Origin: Ascidiaceihabitans sp. | GTDB lineage: Bacteria; Pseudomonadota; Alphaproteobacteria; Rhodobacterales; Rhodobacteraceae | Direction: 5' to 3' | Assembly: GCA_029251465.1 (NCBI GenBank) | Contig: JAQXDI010000043.1 | Coordinates: 1 to 64,000, forward strand | DNA length: 64,000 bases | Shown here: positions 8,719 to 17,865 of the stretch, piece after piece | How the letters are laid out: each line of letters opens with the position of its first letter | Numbering within the stretch: position 1 is the stretch's first letter | Notes under the pieces: generated by a model | Told to the model about the DNA's origin: nothing | Seen by the model: the letters and a program-made list of their open reading frames with translations, nothing else | Database searches by the model: none | Position numbers and translations under genes: made by a program

Positions 8719-8817
8719 AACGGCTAGTATGGCCAGAACCAATTTCCAAGAACGCGTGTCGGGTAGTGTAGCACGCGGGGTGAGTGAGGGGTTCTGGCGC
8801 AAGCCAGAGCCCTTTTT
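8719..8817 (+). ncRNA. Candidate small RNA with alternative hairpins
   Basis: About 100 bases between the proposed promoter and a clear intrinsic terminator carry no convincing ORF. The terminator pairs GGGTTCTGGC (8789-8798) with GCCAGAGCCC (8803-8812) around a GCAA tetraloop, then five Ts. An inner hairpin pairs CGCGTG (8753-8758) with CACGCG (8772-8777). A further segment, GCCAGAACC (8732-8740), is perfectly complementary to the left arm of the terminator, so a second, mutually exclusive fold is possible. The next gene lies on the opposite strand, so this is not a leader. It does not match 6S, SRP or tmRNA landmarks that I know. Confidence 0.45.
8789..8817 (+). terminator. Intrinsic terminator with GCAA tetraloop
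   Basis: A ten-pair stem (one G-U) closes on a GNRA-type GCAA loop and is followed by TTTTT, so it works for plus-strand transcripts. The complementary direction lacks a T tract, so it is not the DUF1761 terminator. Confidence 0.75.
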
Positions 8818-8836
8818 CGTTCCAGTGACATCACTG

Positions 8837-9232
8837 CTAGAACAGCGTCAAAACCGCACCCATCACAGCGCAACCGATGGTCGCGTAACCGCCGTTGATC
8901 AACGTCAACGCGCGTGGCTTTCCTTCAAATCCGTTAAAGGTCGCGAGCCACGGCGTCACCAAAAACAGCCCAATCCCAAGACCCGACACCAAGCCTTTGC
9001 CAAATGTATCAATGCCGCTTAGCGAAAAAACATGCCGCATCATTCCGGCAACCAGCACAGCAGCGACGAAACTTGTGATGTAGGGGATCGGATCAGACCT
9101 GTTTTCCGGCTGCCCATCTTCGCCAACAGCGACGCCCGACGCGGCCATCCAAGGCTTGGCCAGCGACATGTACCAAATCGCCCCGAAAATAAAATTCGCC
9201 ACTGCAGCAGCAAGCACGCTAATAAAACCCAT
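8837..9232 (-). CDS. DUF1761 family small membrane protein
   Basis: The 131-residue protein has about four membrane helices (FISVLAAAVANFIFGAIWYM; PYITSFVAAVLVAGMM; GLGIGLFLVTPWLATF; GGYATIGCAVMGAVLTLF), the usual layout of DUF1761 proteins, whose function is unknown. The IWYMSLAKPWM segment after helix one is typical of the family. An in-frame extension upstream to 9397 exists. The ATG at 9232 has an excellent AAGGAGG six bases away, so it is preferred. Confidence 0.8.
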   Translation of the reverse strand: MGFISVLAAAVANFIFGAIWYMSLAKPWMAASGVAVGEDGQPENRSDPIPYITSFVAAVLVAGMMRHVFSLSGIDTFGKGLVSGLGIGLFLVTPWLATFNGFEGKPRALTLINGGYATIGCAVMGAVLTLF

Positions 9233-9311
9233 GTTGTCCCTCCTTGTTGGTCTGTTTTCAGACCGGTGGATCAACATTGCCCCAAAATCAGGCATTCTCC
9301 AAATTCTGAAT

Positions 9312-9731
9312 TCATGGTTCGATCCCGGCAAGCCCGCAGACAATGCCCCATTCAGCCTCAGTGACGGGTTGCACAGACAATCGAGAATTCCGCACAAGGA
9401 TCATATCATCCAAACGCCCATCGGATTTGATCATGTCCAAAGTGACAGGCGTTTTCACCGGGCGGATCGCTTTGATATCGACGCATTCCCAACGTTCATC
9501 GTCGGTGGTGCTGTCTTGGTGCGCGGTTGCGATCACTTCGATCACGCCAACGACTGCTTTTTCAGTTTGAGAATGATAAAAGAACCCAAGGTCGCCCACG
9601 GCCATCTCGCGCATAAAATTGCGCGCTTGGTAGTTGCGTACGCCGTCCCATTCCTCGCCAATATCGCCTTTGGCAACTTGGTCGTTCCAGCCCCACGTCG
9701 CAGGTTCAGATTTGAAAAGCCAATACGCCAT
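9312..9731 (-). CDS. EVE domain-containing protein
   Basis: The protein begins MAYWLFKSEPATWGWNDQVAKG and contains GVRNYQARNFMREMAVGDLGFFYHS, the hallmark of stand-alone EVE/PUA-like domains, which bind modified bases in nucleic acids. The aromatic cage positions (W, Y, F residues) appear intact. Its ATG overlaps the YciI-like stop (TGATG), so the two are co-expressed. Substrate and biological role are unknown. Confidence 0.9.
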   Translation of the reverse strand: MAYWLFKSEPATWGWNDQVAKGDIGEEWDGVRNYQARNFMREMAVGDLGFFYHSQTEKAVVGVIEVIATAHQDSTTDDERWECVDIKAIRPVKTPVTLDMIKSDGRLDDMILVRNSRLSVQPVTEAEWGIVCGLAGIEP

Positions 9732-10003
9732 CAGCCGATAACCTTGTTCCATGCCATCAATTGAACGGACTGAAACAGGCCTGCTTTGCCATACGGATCA
9801 CCGGCCACCCAAGCCTCAGCTGCGGCCATATCCGGTAAATCCAGAATGATCAGCGATCCGCACATGTCACCTGCGTCGTTCAGAAACGGACCCGCTTGCA
9901 CGACAGCGTCTGTGCTTTTCAGATAGGCAACGTGAGCATCGCGATTGGCTTTGCGCACATCCAGCGCACCGTCTTTGTCGTAGGCCATCAGGGCAATCAA
10001 CAT
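9731..10003 (-). CDS. YciI-like protein
   Basis: This 90-residue alpha/beta-barrel dimeric-type protein begins MLIALMAYDKDGALDVRKANRDAH and has GPFLNDAGDMCGSLIILDLPD and ADPYGKAGLF-like elements (here GDPYGKAGLFQSV), all family features. YciI proteins are small enzymes or binding proteins related to muconolactone isomerases; the reaction here is unknown. It sits one base after gpsA and overlaps the EVE gene, at the distal end of the tsaD-gpsA-yciI-EVE operon. That arrangement recurs in roseobacters. Confidence 0.85.
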   Translation of the reverse strand: MLIALMAYDKDGALDVRKANRDAHVAYLKSTDAVVQAGPFLNDAGDMCGSLIILDLPDMAAAEAWVAGDPYGKAGLFQSVQLMAWNKVIG

Positions 10004-10004
10004 A

Positions 10005-10967
10005 TCATTCTTCCTTTAAGGGTCGGGACAAAAGGGCGGCCATCGCAGCCCTGACATCCAATGTTTTATCCAAAATTGCAGCGATCGTCACGGTTATCGG
10101 CAGATCAATATTTTGCGCAATTGCGACATCTCGCAGTGCACGTGCCGTGGCCGCGCCCTCAACCATGATCCGGTCATCGAATTCCTGACCTGCGCCCAGC
10201 GCCAGCCCCAATTGATAATTGCGTGACTGGTTCGACGTGCAGGTCAACGTCAAATCCCCAAAACCAGACAGGCCCACAAGGGTTGCAGGCAATCCACCGC
10301 GCGACTGGGCAAGCCGTGTCATTTCGGCAAATCCTCGGGTCATCAAAGCAGCCCGGGCGCTTTCGCCCAGACCCGCACCCATCGCGACGCCACACGCAAT
10401 CGCAATCACGTTTTTGAACGCCCCACCAAGCGCCGCGCCGGTCGTGTCTGTTGTTCGATACAAGCGCAACGCCGGCGTCGATATCGCTTGTTGCAGTGCC
10501 TCGCCGACATCCTCATCCGCGCAGGCTAGCGTCAAAGCGGTCGGTAGTCCTTTGGCAATATCAGCTGCAAAGCTTGGGCCAGTCAGGATCGCCGATTTGG
10601 CATCAGGCACGTGTTTAGCAATCGTTTCGACAGGTCCCAAACCGCTGGATTGATCAACACCTTTACAACACGCGACCAGTGCCTTTGACGACAAAATTTG
10701 ACGATGCGATTGTACGAAACCAGCCAGTTTTTGCATCGGCACAGCAAGCAATATTACGTCGTTACGACACGCCACATTCAGGTCATCCGTAACCGTCAAT
10801 TGCGTCGGCAACAAAGCATCCGGCAGCCGCTTGGCGTTTTGCCGCGATGCCTGCATTTCCGCGACATGCTCCGCGTCACGCCCCCACAAAACGACATCTG
10901 TTTCGCGTGAAATCGCAATAGCAAGTGCTGTGCCAAATGCGCCTGCACCCAAGACGGAAATGCTCAT
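10005..10967 (-). CDS. gpsA: NAD(P)-dependent glycerol-3-phosphate dehydrogenase
   Basis: GpsA reduces dihydroxyacetone phosphate to sn-glycerol 3-phosphate for phospholipid synthesis. The 320-residue protein has the N-terminal Rossmann motif [16 protein letters not shown], the middle signature [20 protein letters not shown], the catalytic lysine region [17 protein letters not shown], and [23 protein letters not shown]. Its ATG overlaps the tsaD stop by ATGA. Start and length agree with the family. Confidence 0.97.
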   Translation of the reverse strand: MSISVLGAGAFGTALAIAISRETDVVLWGRDAEHVAEMQASRQNAKRLPDALLPTQLTVTDDLNVACRNDVILLAVPMQKLAGFVQSHRQILSSKALVACCKGVDQSSGLGPVETIAKHVPDAKSAILTGPSFAADIAKGLPTALTLACADEDVGEALQQAISTPALRLYRTTDTTGAALGGAFKNVIAIACGVAMGAGLGESARAALMTRGFAEMTRLAQSRGGLPATLVGLSGFGDLTLTCTSNQSRNYQLGLALGAGQEFDDRIMVEGAATARALRDVAIAQNIDLPITVTIAAILDKTLDVRAAMAALLSRPLKEE

Positions 10968-12073
10968 GCTTTTGCGCCCTTTTTACCGCTGCCCAACATT
11001 GACGGGCTAACACTGTCCAGCGGCCAGCGCGGGCGGGCAGACAACGTCATGTCATCGGGCGCGCGTTCAGTCATTTGGGCCAACGCGGCGTAGGCAATCA
11101 TCGCGGCGTTGTCGGTGCACAGCGCCAAAGGAGGTGCCGCAAACTCTGCGCCAAACTCGCGGCACACAGTTTCCAGCCCGCTCCGGATCGTCATATTTGC
11201 CGCGACGCCGCCAGCAACACAAAGGGTCGGTGCGATTGGATCAAGCGCTAAATATTCGGTCATGGCGCGGCGGCTTTTCTCGGCGAGCACATCCGAAACC
11301 GCAGCTTGAAAACTAGCGGCCAAATCAGATTGATCCTGAACGCTAAGCCCACCTTTTTCAGCAATGACCGCGTCGCGTGTCCGCAGCACGGCTGTCTTCA
11401 AACCGGAAAACGACATGTCGCACCCCGCCCGATCCAACAACGGATGCGGCAGTTTGAACCGCTTGGGATCACCCTGTTTGGCGGCCTGTTCGATCATCGG
11501 CCCACCCGGTTGCGGCAGACCAATCAAACGCGCAACTTTGTCGAATGCTTCGCCCGGGGCATCGTCAATCGTGCCGCCCAAACGGCGAAAATCTTGTGGG
11601 CCTGTGGCGATCAAAAACTGGCAATGCCCGCCAGACACCAGCAACATCAGGTAGGGGAATTCGACGTTGTCCGTCAGACGCGGCGTCAATGCGTGGCCCG
11701 CCAAATGGTTCACGCCGTAAATCGGTTTGCCCGTCGCCACCGACAGCCCCTTGGCCAGCATCACACCAGACACAACGCCGCCGATCAATCCAGGGCCCGC
11801 CGTCACGGCAATCGCATCGATGTCGGACAGGTTCAATTTCGCCTCGGCCAAGGCTTGGACCACGCTGACGTCCAGTTTTTCAACATGCGCGCGCGCGGCG
11901 ATTTCAGGGACAACACCGCCAAAGGCCGCGTGCAATTCGGTTTGACCAACCACGATCGACGACAAAACCTGCGCCTCGCCACCGGGCACACCGCGCACCA
12001 CGGCCGCTGCCGTATCATCGCAACTGCTTTCGATACCCAAAATGTTCTGCTGCTTTGGCAAGAGCTGCTCCAT
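10964..12073 (-). CDS. tsaD: tRNA threonylcarbamoyladenosine transferase TsaD
   Basis: TsaD transfers the threonylcarbamoyl group to A37 of ANN-decoding tRNAs. The ASKHA-fold protein (369 residues) has [16 protein letters not shown] at its start, the metal-binding [22 protein letters not shown], and the C-terminal [16 protein letters not shown] and [13 protein letters not shown]. An upstream in-frame extension is possible, but the ATG at 12073 begins just before the conserved domain and leaves 36 bases to the divergent hemD. Its partner TsaE is encoded at 24351 in this window. Confidence 0.97.
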   Translation of the reverse strand: MEQLLPKQQNILGIESSCDDTAAAVVRGVPGGEAQVLSSIVVGQTELHAAFGGVVPEIAARAHVEKLDVSVVQALAEAKLNLSDIDAIAVTAGPGLIGGVVSGVMLAKGLSVATGKPIYGVNHLAGHALTPRLTDNVEFPYLMLLVSGGHCQFLIATGPQDFRRLGGTIDDAPGEAFDKVARLIGLPQPGGPMIEQAAKQGDPKRFKLPHPLLDRAGCDMSFSGLKTAVLRTRDAVIAEKGGLSVQDQSDLAASFQAAVSDVLAEKSRRAMTEYLALDPIAPTLCVAGGVAANMTIRSGLETVCREFGAEFAAPPLALCTDNAAMIAYAALAQMTERAPDDMTLSARPRWPLDSVSPSMLGSGKKGAKA

Positions 12074-12109
12074 TGCGCGAAACCTTACTCCGAGGTAACA
12101 CCCTAGACC

Positions 12110-12826
12110 GTGGCAAACAATGCAAAGCACCCGCAGATTTCTCTGCTTTTGACGCGGCCCCAGCGCGGGTCGGACGCCTTTTGGAAGGCGTTGCCTGCGG
12201 ATGCCCAAGTCAAGCTACAGCTTTTGATCGCGCCCTTGATCCGGATCGAACCGATTTCCGTTAATCTACCGAACATTCGTGACGTGATTTTCACCTCTGC
12301 AAATGGCCCGCTTTGTGGGCCACAGGGGACTGGTCAGATCGCCTATTGTGTCGGTGGGCAAACAACGCAATCCGCGCAGGATGCCGGTTGGGATGCCCGC
12401 CATATCGGTAATACAGCGAACGATCTGGTCGAACGCCTTGTTCAGTCACCGCCAATTGGCCCCCTGACCCATCTGTGTGGCACGCACACGCGCGGCAATG
12501 TCGCAGCCAGATTGACCGCTGCCGGGATCAAAACGACAGAGATCACGATCTACGATCAGGCCCTGCAACCACTTTCAGACTCAGCAAACGCGATCCTTGG
12601 CAGGGAAAACCCCATCATCCTTCCCCTTTTTTCGCCGCGCACCGCACGTCAGTTTGCACAGCAATACAAAGGGGGAGCGACATTGCACATCATCGCGCTA
12701 AGTGAAGCGGTTTTTATAGAAGTCGCCGGATTGAACGCGGCCTCGTTGCATGTTTGCGCAGATCCGTCGCGTAAGGTGATGCTTGATGCGGTTCAAAACG
12801 TCACAGCAAGCATTCCCTTGGGTTGA
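12110..12826 (+). CDS. hemD: Uroporphyrinogen-III synthase
   Basis: HemD closes hydroxymethylbilane with inversion of ring D to give uroporphyrinogen III. HemD is poorly conserved; the evidence is [14 protein letters not shown] at the start, [12 protein letters not shown] (the usual FTSxNG motif), [16 protein letters not shown] (the CVG..TA..A motif), and the layout of two similar alpha/beta halves in 238 residues. Position before the Mic60-like and hemY genes supports it. The start is a GTG at 12110 with only a distant GAGG, so it is uncertain. hemC is not in the window. Confidence 0.88.
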   Translation: MANNAKHPQISLLLTRPQRGSDAFWKALPADAQVKLQLLIAPLIRIEPISVNLPNIRDVIFTSANGPLCGPQGTGQIAYCVGGQTTQSAQDAGWDARHIGNTANDLVERLVQSPPIGPLTHLCGTHTRGNVAARLTAAGIKTTEITIYDQALQPLSDSANAILGRENPIILPLFSPRTARQFAQQYKGGATLHIIALSEAVFIEVAGLNAASLHVCADPSRKVMLDAVQNVTASIPLG

Positions 12827-12897
12827 GAGCAATCAAGCGCCCGCGTAGAGTAAAATTTGTAGCACCAAGTTCGATTTAGAATCGGGAAGGTAGAAGA

Positions 12898-14091
12898 GTG
12901 GCCAAGAAGTCAGTCAAAAAAGCCAGCAAGGCGGATACGGACCTGTCCGACACCCTTGTGCTTGGCGATGATACGGTAAGTTTGGATGCGGACATTGCGC
13001 AAGACAGCGTCGCCCCGGAGGCAGATGTGATCGAGGCCGAATTGATCGCCGATGACACGCTGACTGCGGATGCGGATGCGGATGCGGATGCGGATGCGGA
13101 TGCGGATGAAGTCGCAGACACGACCGCCCCCGTAACGCAAGCGCCTGAAACCCAACCTACTCGTGTTTGGCCGCTGCTCTTGGGTGGTATCGCTGCTGCG
13201 ATCTTTGGTTTTCTGGCTGCCCGTGCCGATTTGATCGACAGCTTTTTGCCGCCCAGCATGCGCGCTGGCGCTGAACAATCCGCTTTGGCTGACGACCTTA
13301 AGACATCCAATTCGCAAATCGCGCGTCTAAAGGGTGATCTTCAGGCTCTTGATGCAAAGATCGAAAATCAGCCCGCGCCTGATACGACGTTGATCAACGA
13401 ATTGCAGGCGGTAATCGCAACGCAAAACGACCGAATTGCTGCGCTGGAAAAACGCCCCGCAGGAACAACAACCGGGTCTGGTGCAAACTACGACGCAGAA
13501 TTTGCTGAACTTCAGGCGACTGCGGCAGCGCAACAGGCCGAAATTGACAAGCTGCTATCCGACGCGCGCCTTGTGGAAAAATCAACCGAGGACGCGGCAA
13601 ACAGCACGCTGGCAAGCGCCGCCGCCACCCGCATTATTGCTGCCATCGAAAGCGGTGCGCCGTTTGATGCAGCGCTGGGTGATCTTGAGGGAACAGGCGT
13701 TGTCGACATTCCTGATGCTTTGACTGATGCCGCTGCCGACGGGGTGGCCCCGTTGTCCACATTGCAGGCCGATATTCCCGATGTTGCCCGCGCCGCCCTT
13801 GCTGCCAGCCGCGCCTCTGGCGATGAAACGGCCGGTGGATTTGGCGGCTTCTTGAAACGATCTCTCGGTGCGCGGTCGACCGAACCACGTGCGGGGTCAG
13901 ACCCGGATGCAGTTTTGTCACGTATCGAGGATGCGGCGCGAAATGGTCGACTTACCGACGCCGTCGCCGAAGCGGAAACTTTGCCACCCGAAGGTCAGGC
14001 CGCGATGGCCGACTGGCTGGATCGCGCCCGCACCCGTCAGTCTGTCATGTCCGCGTCAGAAGCCCTGATGCAACGCCTCGCCGCGAACTAA
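12898..14091 (+). CDS. Mic60/mitofilin-like inner-membrane protein
   Basis: The 397-residue protein has a disordered acidic N-terminus, an (Ala-Asp)7 run at residues 57-70, one membrane helix at about 91-108, a long coiled coil (about 130-225), and a helical C-terminal region ending in a mitofilin-like segment (VLSRIEDAARNGRLTDAVAEAETLPPEGQAAMADWL). This is the architecture of alphaproteobacterial Mic60, the bacterial relative of the mitochondrial MICOS subunit. It shapes intracytoplasmic membranes in some species. In many alphaproteobacteria the gene lies between hemD and hemY, exactly as here. It starts with GTG after a GGAAGG-type site and precedes hemY by nine bases. Confidence 0.82.
   Translation: MAKKSVKKASKADTDLSDTLVLGDDTVSLDADIAQDSVAPEADVIEAELIADDTLTADADADADADADADEVADTTAPVTQAPETQPTRVWPLLLGGIAAAIFGFLAARADLIDSFLPPSMRAGAEQSALADDLKTSNSQIARLKGDLQALDAKIENQPAPDTTLINELQAVIATQNDRIAALEKRPAGTTTGSGANYDAEFAELQATAAAQQAEIDKLLSDARLVEKSTEDAANSTLASAAATRIIAAIESGAPFDAALGDLEGTGVVDIPDALTDAAADGVAPLSTLQADIPDVARAALAASRASGDETAGGFGGFLKRSLGARSTEPRAGSDPDAVLSRIEDAARNGRLTDAVAEAETLPPEGQAAMADWLDRARTRQSVMSASEALMQRLAAN
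13066..13107 (+). repeat. (GCGGAT)7 in-frame hexanucleotide tandem repeat
   Basis: Seven perfect copies of GCGGAT encode (Ala-Asp)7 in the cytoplasmic N-terminal tail of the Mic60-like protein. Copy changes would keep frame and only alter linker length and charge. Confidence 0.97.
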
Positions 14092-14100
14092 GGAAATATT

Positions 14101-15558
14101 ATGCTTTGGTCTCTTGTTAAAATCTGTCTGTTTGTTTGTGTCGTTGCGGCGGCTGCGTTTGGGGCCAGCTATTTGCTCGAATCCAATGGCGGTGTGCGGC
14201 TAGAGGTGGCAGGCACCGAATACAACTTTGGCCCGCTTGAATCGGTCATTGCGCTGGTCGTTTTGCTGGTTGCCGTCTGGGTTTTTCTAAAAGTTCTGTC
14301 CTTGTTGGTCGCAGTTTGGAAGTTTTTGAACGGCGATGAAACGGCGTTGTCCCGCTATTTTGAACGCAATCGTCAGGCCAAAGGATACGACGCATTGTCC
14401 CAAGGGATGATGGCGTTGGCGTCAGGCGAAGGGCGTCAGGCAATGGCAAAAGCGGCAAAAGCCGAGAAGTATTTGAACAAACCTGAACTGACAGATTTGC
14501 TAACGGCGCAAGCTGCCGAGATGTCTGGCGACCGTCGCAAGGCCGAAGAAACCTATCGCAAACTGGTCGCCAATGACGCCACTCGGTTTGTTGGCGTTCG
14601 TGGAATCATGAAGCAAAAACTGGCAGATGGTGACACGGACACCGCACTAAAGCTGGCGGAAAAAGCATTTGCGCTAAAGCCTCGTCACGAGGATACCCAA
14701 GACGTTTTGCTAAAGCTGCAGGCCCAATCCGAGGAGTGGTCGGGCGCGCGCGAAACGCTGAACGCCAAACTCAAACACGGCTCTTTGCCGCGCGATGTGC
14801 ACAAGCGTCGCGATGCGGTTTTGGCATTGTCCGAAGCCCGCAAAATCTTTGATGCCAATCAAACAATCGAGGCCCGCAAGGCAGCGATTGAGGCCAATCG
14901 TCTGTCCCCTGATCTGATCCCAGCCGCTGTTATGGCCGCGCACGGATACGTCGAGCAGGGCCAAAACAAATACGCGACCCGTGTGATCAAAAAGGCGTGG
15001 GACGCGCAACCGCATCCCGATCTCGCCGCTGCCTTTGTTGCGATTGAACCGAATGAGGACGCCAAGGCGCGCCTGAAACGATTTACCGCGCTGACCAAGG
15101 GCCAAGCAGATCACCCCGAATCCAAAATGTTGATGACGGAAATGCACCTCGCGAACGAAGATTTCCCGGCAGCGCGCCGCGCCCTTGGCAATCTGTTTGA
15201 AACCGACCCTACAGCCCGCACCGCAACCTTGATGGCGGCGATTGAACGCGGCGAAGGGGCGGAAGATACGGTTGTCAAAGGCTGGCTGGCGCGCGCGCTG
15301 TCTCTGCCGCGTGGCCCGCAGTGGATTTGCGAAAACTGCCAACACATCCATGCGGACTGGGCCCCGATGTGCACTAACTGCAACAGCTTTGATACGCTGT
15401 CCTGGAAGACCCCGCCCCAGTCCGAAGTCGCCATGCCCGGTGGTCTGCAAATGCTGCCGTTGATCGTTGGATCAGCGCAGGGTGACAGCACAGATATGGT
15501 CGTCGTCGAGGATGCAGAAATCGTCGAAGTTGACGGCCCCAAAGACGCGACAGCATAG
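14101..15558 (+). CDS. hemY: HemY-type TPR membrane protein
   Basis: The 485-residue protein has two N-terminal membrane helices (about 4-22 and 44-68), the HemY_N domain (RYFERNRQAKGYDALSQGMMALASGEG), then TPR-like helical repeats over about 110-390. HemY of this type is found in heme-gene operons, but its biochemical job is unsettled; it is not the protoporphyrinogen oxidase of the same name. The C-terminus carries four cysteines in two CxxC pairs (Cys410/413 and 424/427), a small zinc-ribbon or rubredoxin-like knuckle. It follows the Mic60-like gene by nine bases. Confidence 0.88.
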   Translation: MLWSLVKICLFVCVVAAAAFGASYLLESNGGVRLEVAGTEYNFGPLESVIALVVLLVAVWVFLKVLSLLVAVWKFLNGDETALSRYFERNRQAKGYDALSQGMMALASGEGRQAMAKAAKAEKYLNKPELTDLLTAQAAEMSGDRRKAEETYRKLVANDATRFVGVRGIMKQKLADGDTDTALKLAEKAFALKPRHEDTQDVLLKLQAQSEEWSGARETLNAKLKHGSLPRDVHKRRDAVLALSEARKIFDANQTIEARKAAIEANRLSPDLIPAAVMAAHGYVEQGQNKYATRVIKKAWDAQPHPDLAAAFVAIEPNEDAKARLKRFTALTKGQADHPESKMLMTEMHLANEDFPAARRALGNLFETDPTARTATLMAAIERGEGAEDTVVKGWLARALSLPRGPQWICENCQHIHADWAPMCTNCNSFDTLSWKTPPQSEVAMPGGLQMLPLIVGSAQGDSTDMVVVEDAEIVEVDGPKDATA

Positions 15559-15643
15559 GGTAACTCGACGTCTGCCACAGCGTAAACGACGGAAATGACG
15601 GGCAAGTCCGTTCAACAAAGGTACAAACTTTTGGAGAATAACT

Positions 15644-16402
15644 ATGTCGCGCCACTTTTTTACAGCTTTGTTGCTGGTGTCCTTACCCGTCACAGCCACA
15701 GCACATGAAAACGTCTCAAAGGTAACTCAGAATTCCGACCTGACCTGCATCTCGTCGAACGGGGCACCCAACCACGACATGGGCACGTTTCCGAACAGAG
15801 CGAACCCAAATGGCTTTCGCGAACAAGCGCTAAAGTTCTGTTTTCCAAACGAACCTCAGAAATCAAACACTGTCACGACAGGCTTGATGACCGTTGGTGT
15901 ATCGTTGACGGGCGTGCCGTTCCGCCCCTTTACCGCAGGGTATTACGACGCGAACGGACGACGTGGCTTTAGCCATGATCCATCCAGCGGTTGGCGCCAG
16001 CAAGCCATGCACGAACCCCGCAGATTGGGAATGGACGACCAGAATGCGCACGTCGATAAATCTGGCCTGTACCACTACCACGGCGTTTCGTCAGACTACT
16101 TGGCCTCGCAAAAAGACACATTGATCGGCTATGCGCCAGATGGGTACGAAATCCACTACATTCCTAGCGCGGCCACCTCGTCTTGGCGCCTAAAGGCTGG
16201 CACACGACCCACAGATCCATTGGGCGCGTATGACGGAACATTCGAAGAAGACTTTGAATACAAAGCCGGATCAGGCACGCTCGATGAATGCAACGGCGGG
16301 TTGGTTGACGGCGAATACCGCTACTTTGCGACCGACAGCTATCCGTATTTTCCACGGTGTTTCAAAGGTGTTGTGAACCCGCAATTCATGACCCGCGGCT
16401 AA
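15644..16402 (+). CDS. Secreted YHYH-domain protein
   Basis: The 252-residue product has a short Sec signal peptide (cleavage near TATAHE) and contains YHYH at residues 143-146 within GLYHYHG. It also has TGVPFRPFTAGYYDANGRRGFS, IGYAPDGYEIHY and DECNGGLVDGEYRYFATDSYPYFPRCFKG. Those are the diagnostic blocks of the YHYH family (PF14240). Such proteins are secreted, and a metal-binding role is suggested by the histidines; no enzymatic function is established. Single gene with its own GGAG ribosome site. Confidence 0.88.
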   Translation: MSRHFFTALLLVSLPVTATAHENVSKVTQNSDLTCISSNGAPNHDMGTFPNRANPNGFREQALKFCFPNEPQKSNTVTTGLMTVGVSLTGVPFRPFTAGYYDANGRRGFSHDPSSGWRQQAMHEPRRLGMDDQNAHVDKSGLYHYHGVSSDYLASQKDTLIGYAPDGYEIHYIPSAATSSWRLKAGTRPTDPLGAYDGTFEEDFEYKAGSGTLDECNGGLVDGEYRYFATDSYPYFPRCFKGVVNPQFMTRG

Positions 16403-16425
16403 GATTTTCCCGTTCAGAAACGAAA

Positions 16426-16455
16426 AAGGCCGCCCGGATTTCTCGGGGCGGCCTT
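16426..16455. terminator. Terminator between convergent YHYH gene and ahcY
   Basis: AAGGCCGCCC (16426-16435) pairs perfectly with GGGCGGCCTT (16446-16455) across a ten-base loop. On the minus strand it is followed by TTTTTCG, an ideal tail for ahcY. On the plus strand a T-rich stretch comes only after a gap, so its plus-strand activity is weaker. Confidence 0.88.
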
Positions 16456-16476
16456 GGTCAATTATCTTTTAGCCGT

Positions 16477-17865
16477 TTAGTAACGGTAGTGTTCTGGCTT
16501 GAACGGGCCGTCTGGTGAAACGCCGATGTAGGCCGCTTGTTCTGCGTCCAGTTTCGACAGTTTCACACCGATACGATCCAGGTGCAGGCGCGCAACTTTT
16601 TCGTCCAAATGCTTGGGCAAGATGTAAACGCCAGGCTGGTATTCGACGCCTTTGGTGAACAATTCGATCTGCGCCAGAACCTGGTTGGTAAAGGATGCGG
16701 ACATCACGAATGACGGGTGACCCGTCGCGTTGCCAAGGTTCAGTAAACGACCCTCGGACAGCAGGATCAAGCGGTTGCCGTTTGGCATCTCGATCATGTC
16801 GACCTGTTCTTTGATGTTGGTCCATTTGTGGTTCTTCAGCGATGCCACTTGGATTTCGTTATCAAAGTGACCGATGTTGCCAACGATCGCCATGTCTTTC
16901 ATTTGACGCATGTGCTCGATGCGGATCACGTCTTTGTTGCCGGTGGTCGTGATGAAGATGTCGGCCGTTTCCAGCGCGTCCTCAAGCAGAACAACCTCGA
17001 AACCGTCCATCGCGGCTTGTAATGCGCAGATCGGGTCAACTTCGGTGACTTTCACACGTGCGCCCGCGCCGGATAGGGATGCCGCAGATCCTTTGCCCAC
17101 ATCGCCGTAACCCATGACAACCGCAACTTTGCCGGCCATCATCGTGTCTGTCGCGCGGCGGATACCGTCAACGAGTGACTCTTTGCAGCCGTATTTGTTG
17201 TCGAACTTGGATTTTGTGACCGAGTCATTGACGTTGATCGCAGGGAAAGGCAGTTGGCCTTTTTTGTGCAGATCGTACAAGCGGTGAACGCCTGTTGTTG
17301 TTTCTTCGGAGACACCCAAAATCGCTTCGCGTGTTTTTGTGAACCAGCCCGGGGATTCTTTCATGCGCTTGGCGATTTGTACTTTGATCGCTTCTTCTTC
17401 TTCGGATTGTGGCACGGCCAAAATCTCTTCGCCGGCTTCGGCGCGGGCACCCAACAAAATGTACAGCGTCGCATCGCCACCATCGTCGAGGATCATGTTT
17501 GCGCCCTCTGGGAACATGAAGGACTTGTCGAGGTAATCCCAATGCTCTGTCAAAGACTGGCCTTTGATCGCGAACACTGGTGTGCCGCCAGCTGCGATTG
17601 CGGATGCAGCGTGATCTTGGGTCGAGAAAATGTTGCAAGATGCCCAGCGCACGTCGGCACCAAGCTCAACCAATGTTTCGATCAAAACCGCAGTTTGGAT
17701 GGTCATGTGCAGCGATCCAACGATGCGCGCACCTGTCAGTGGTTTGCTTTCGCCGAATTCGGCGCGGCACGCCATCAGGCCCGGCATTTCAGTTTCGGCG
17801 ATGTCCAATTCCTTGCGACCGAACTCGGCAAAGGTGATGTCTTTTACAATATAGTCGTTGGCCAT
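16477..17865 (-). CDS. ahcY: Adenosylhomocysteinase
   Basis: AhcY hydrolyses S-adenosylhomocysteine to adenosine and homocysteine, relieving product inhibition of methyltransferases. The 462-residue enzyme shows [20 protein letters not shown] at the start, [16 protein letters not shown], the NAD-binding [23 protein letters not shown], and the C-terminal [30 protein letters not shown] ending PEHYRY. An in-frame extension to 18021 exists; the ATG at 17865 with GAGGAG seven bases before is chosen. It ends in a strong terminator and is divergent from the FkbM gene. Confidence 0.98.
   Translation of the reverse strand: MANDYIVKDITFAEFGRKELDIAETEMPGLMACRAEFGESKPLTGARIVGSLHMTIQTAVLIETLVELGADVRWASCNIFSTQDHAASAIAAGGTPVFAIKGQSLTEHWDYLDKSFMFPEGANMILDDGGDATLYILLGARAEAGEEILAVPQSEEEEAIKVQIAKRMKESPGWFTKTREAILGVSEETTTGVHRLYDLHKKGQLPFPAINVNDSVTKSKFDNKYGCKESLVDGIRRATDTMMAGKVAVVMGYGDVGKGSAASLSGAGARVKVTEVDPICALQAAMDGFEVVLLEDALETADIFITTTGNKDVIRIEHMRQMKDMAIVGNIGHFDNEIQVASLKNHKWTNIKEQVDMIEMPNGNRLILLSEGRLLNLGNATGHPSFVMSASFTNQVLAQIELFTKGVEYQPGVYILPKHLDEKVARLHLDRIGVKLSKLDAEQAAYIGVSPDGPFKPEHYRY

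Noticed and set aside
8719..8817. 6S RNA, SRP RNA or tmRNA identity for the small RNA
   Set aside because: It is too short for 6S or tmRNA, it lacks the SRP GGAAGCAGCC-type loop and the tmRNA tag reading frame, and the neighbours do not match.
11306..12106. 266-codon plus-strand open frame opposite tsaD
   Set aside because: Antisense shadow of the conserved tsaD frame, with a low-complexity Arg/Gln/His-rich product.
13066..13107. CRISPR or mobile-element repeat
   Set aside because: The repeat is a simple in-frame coding hexanucleotide without spacers or flanking duplications.
14710..15450. 246-codon minus-strand open frame opposite hemY
   Set aside because: Antisense shadow of hemY with no family features.
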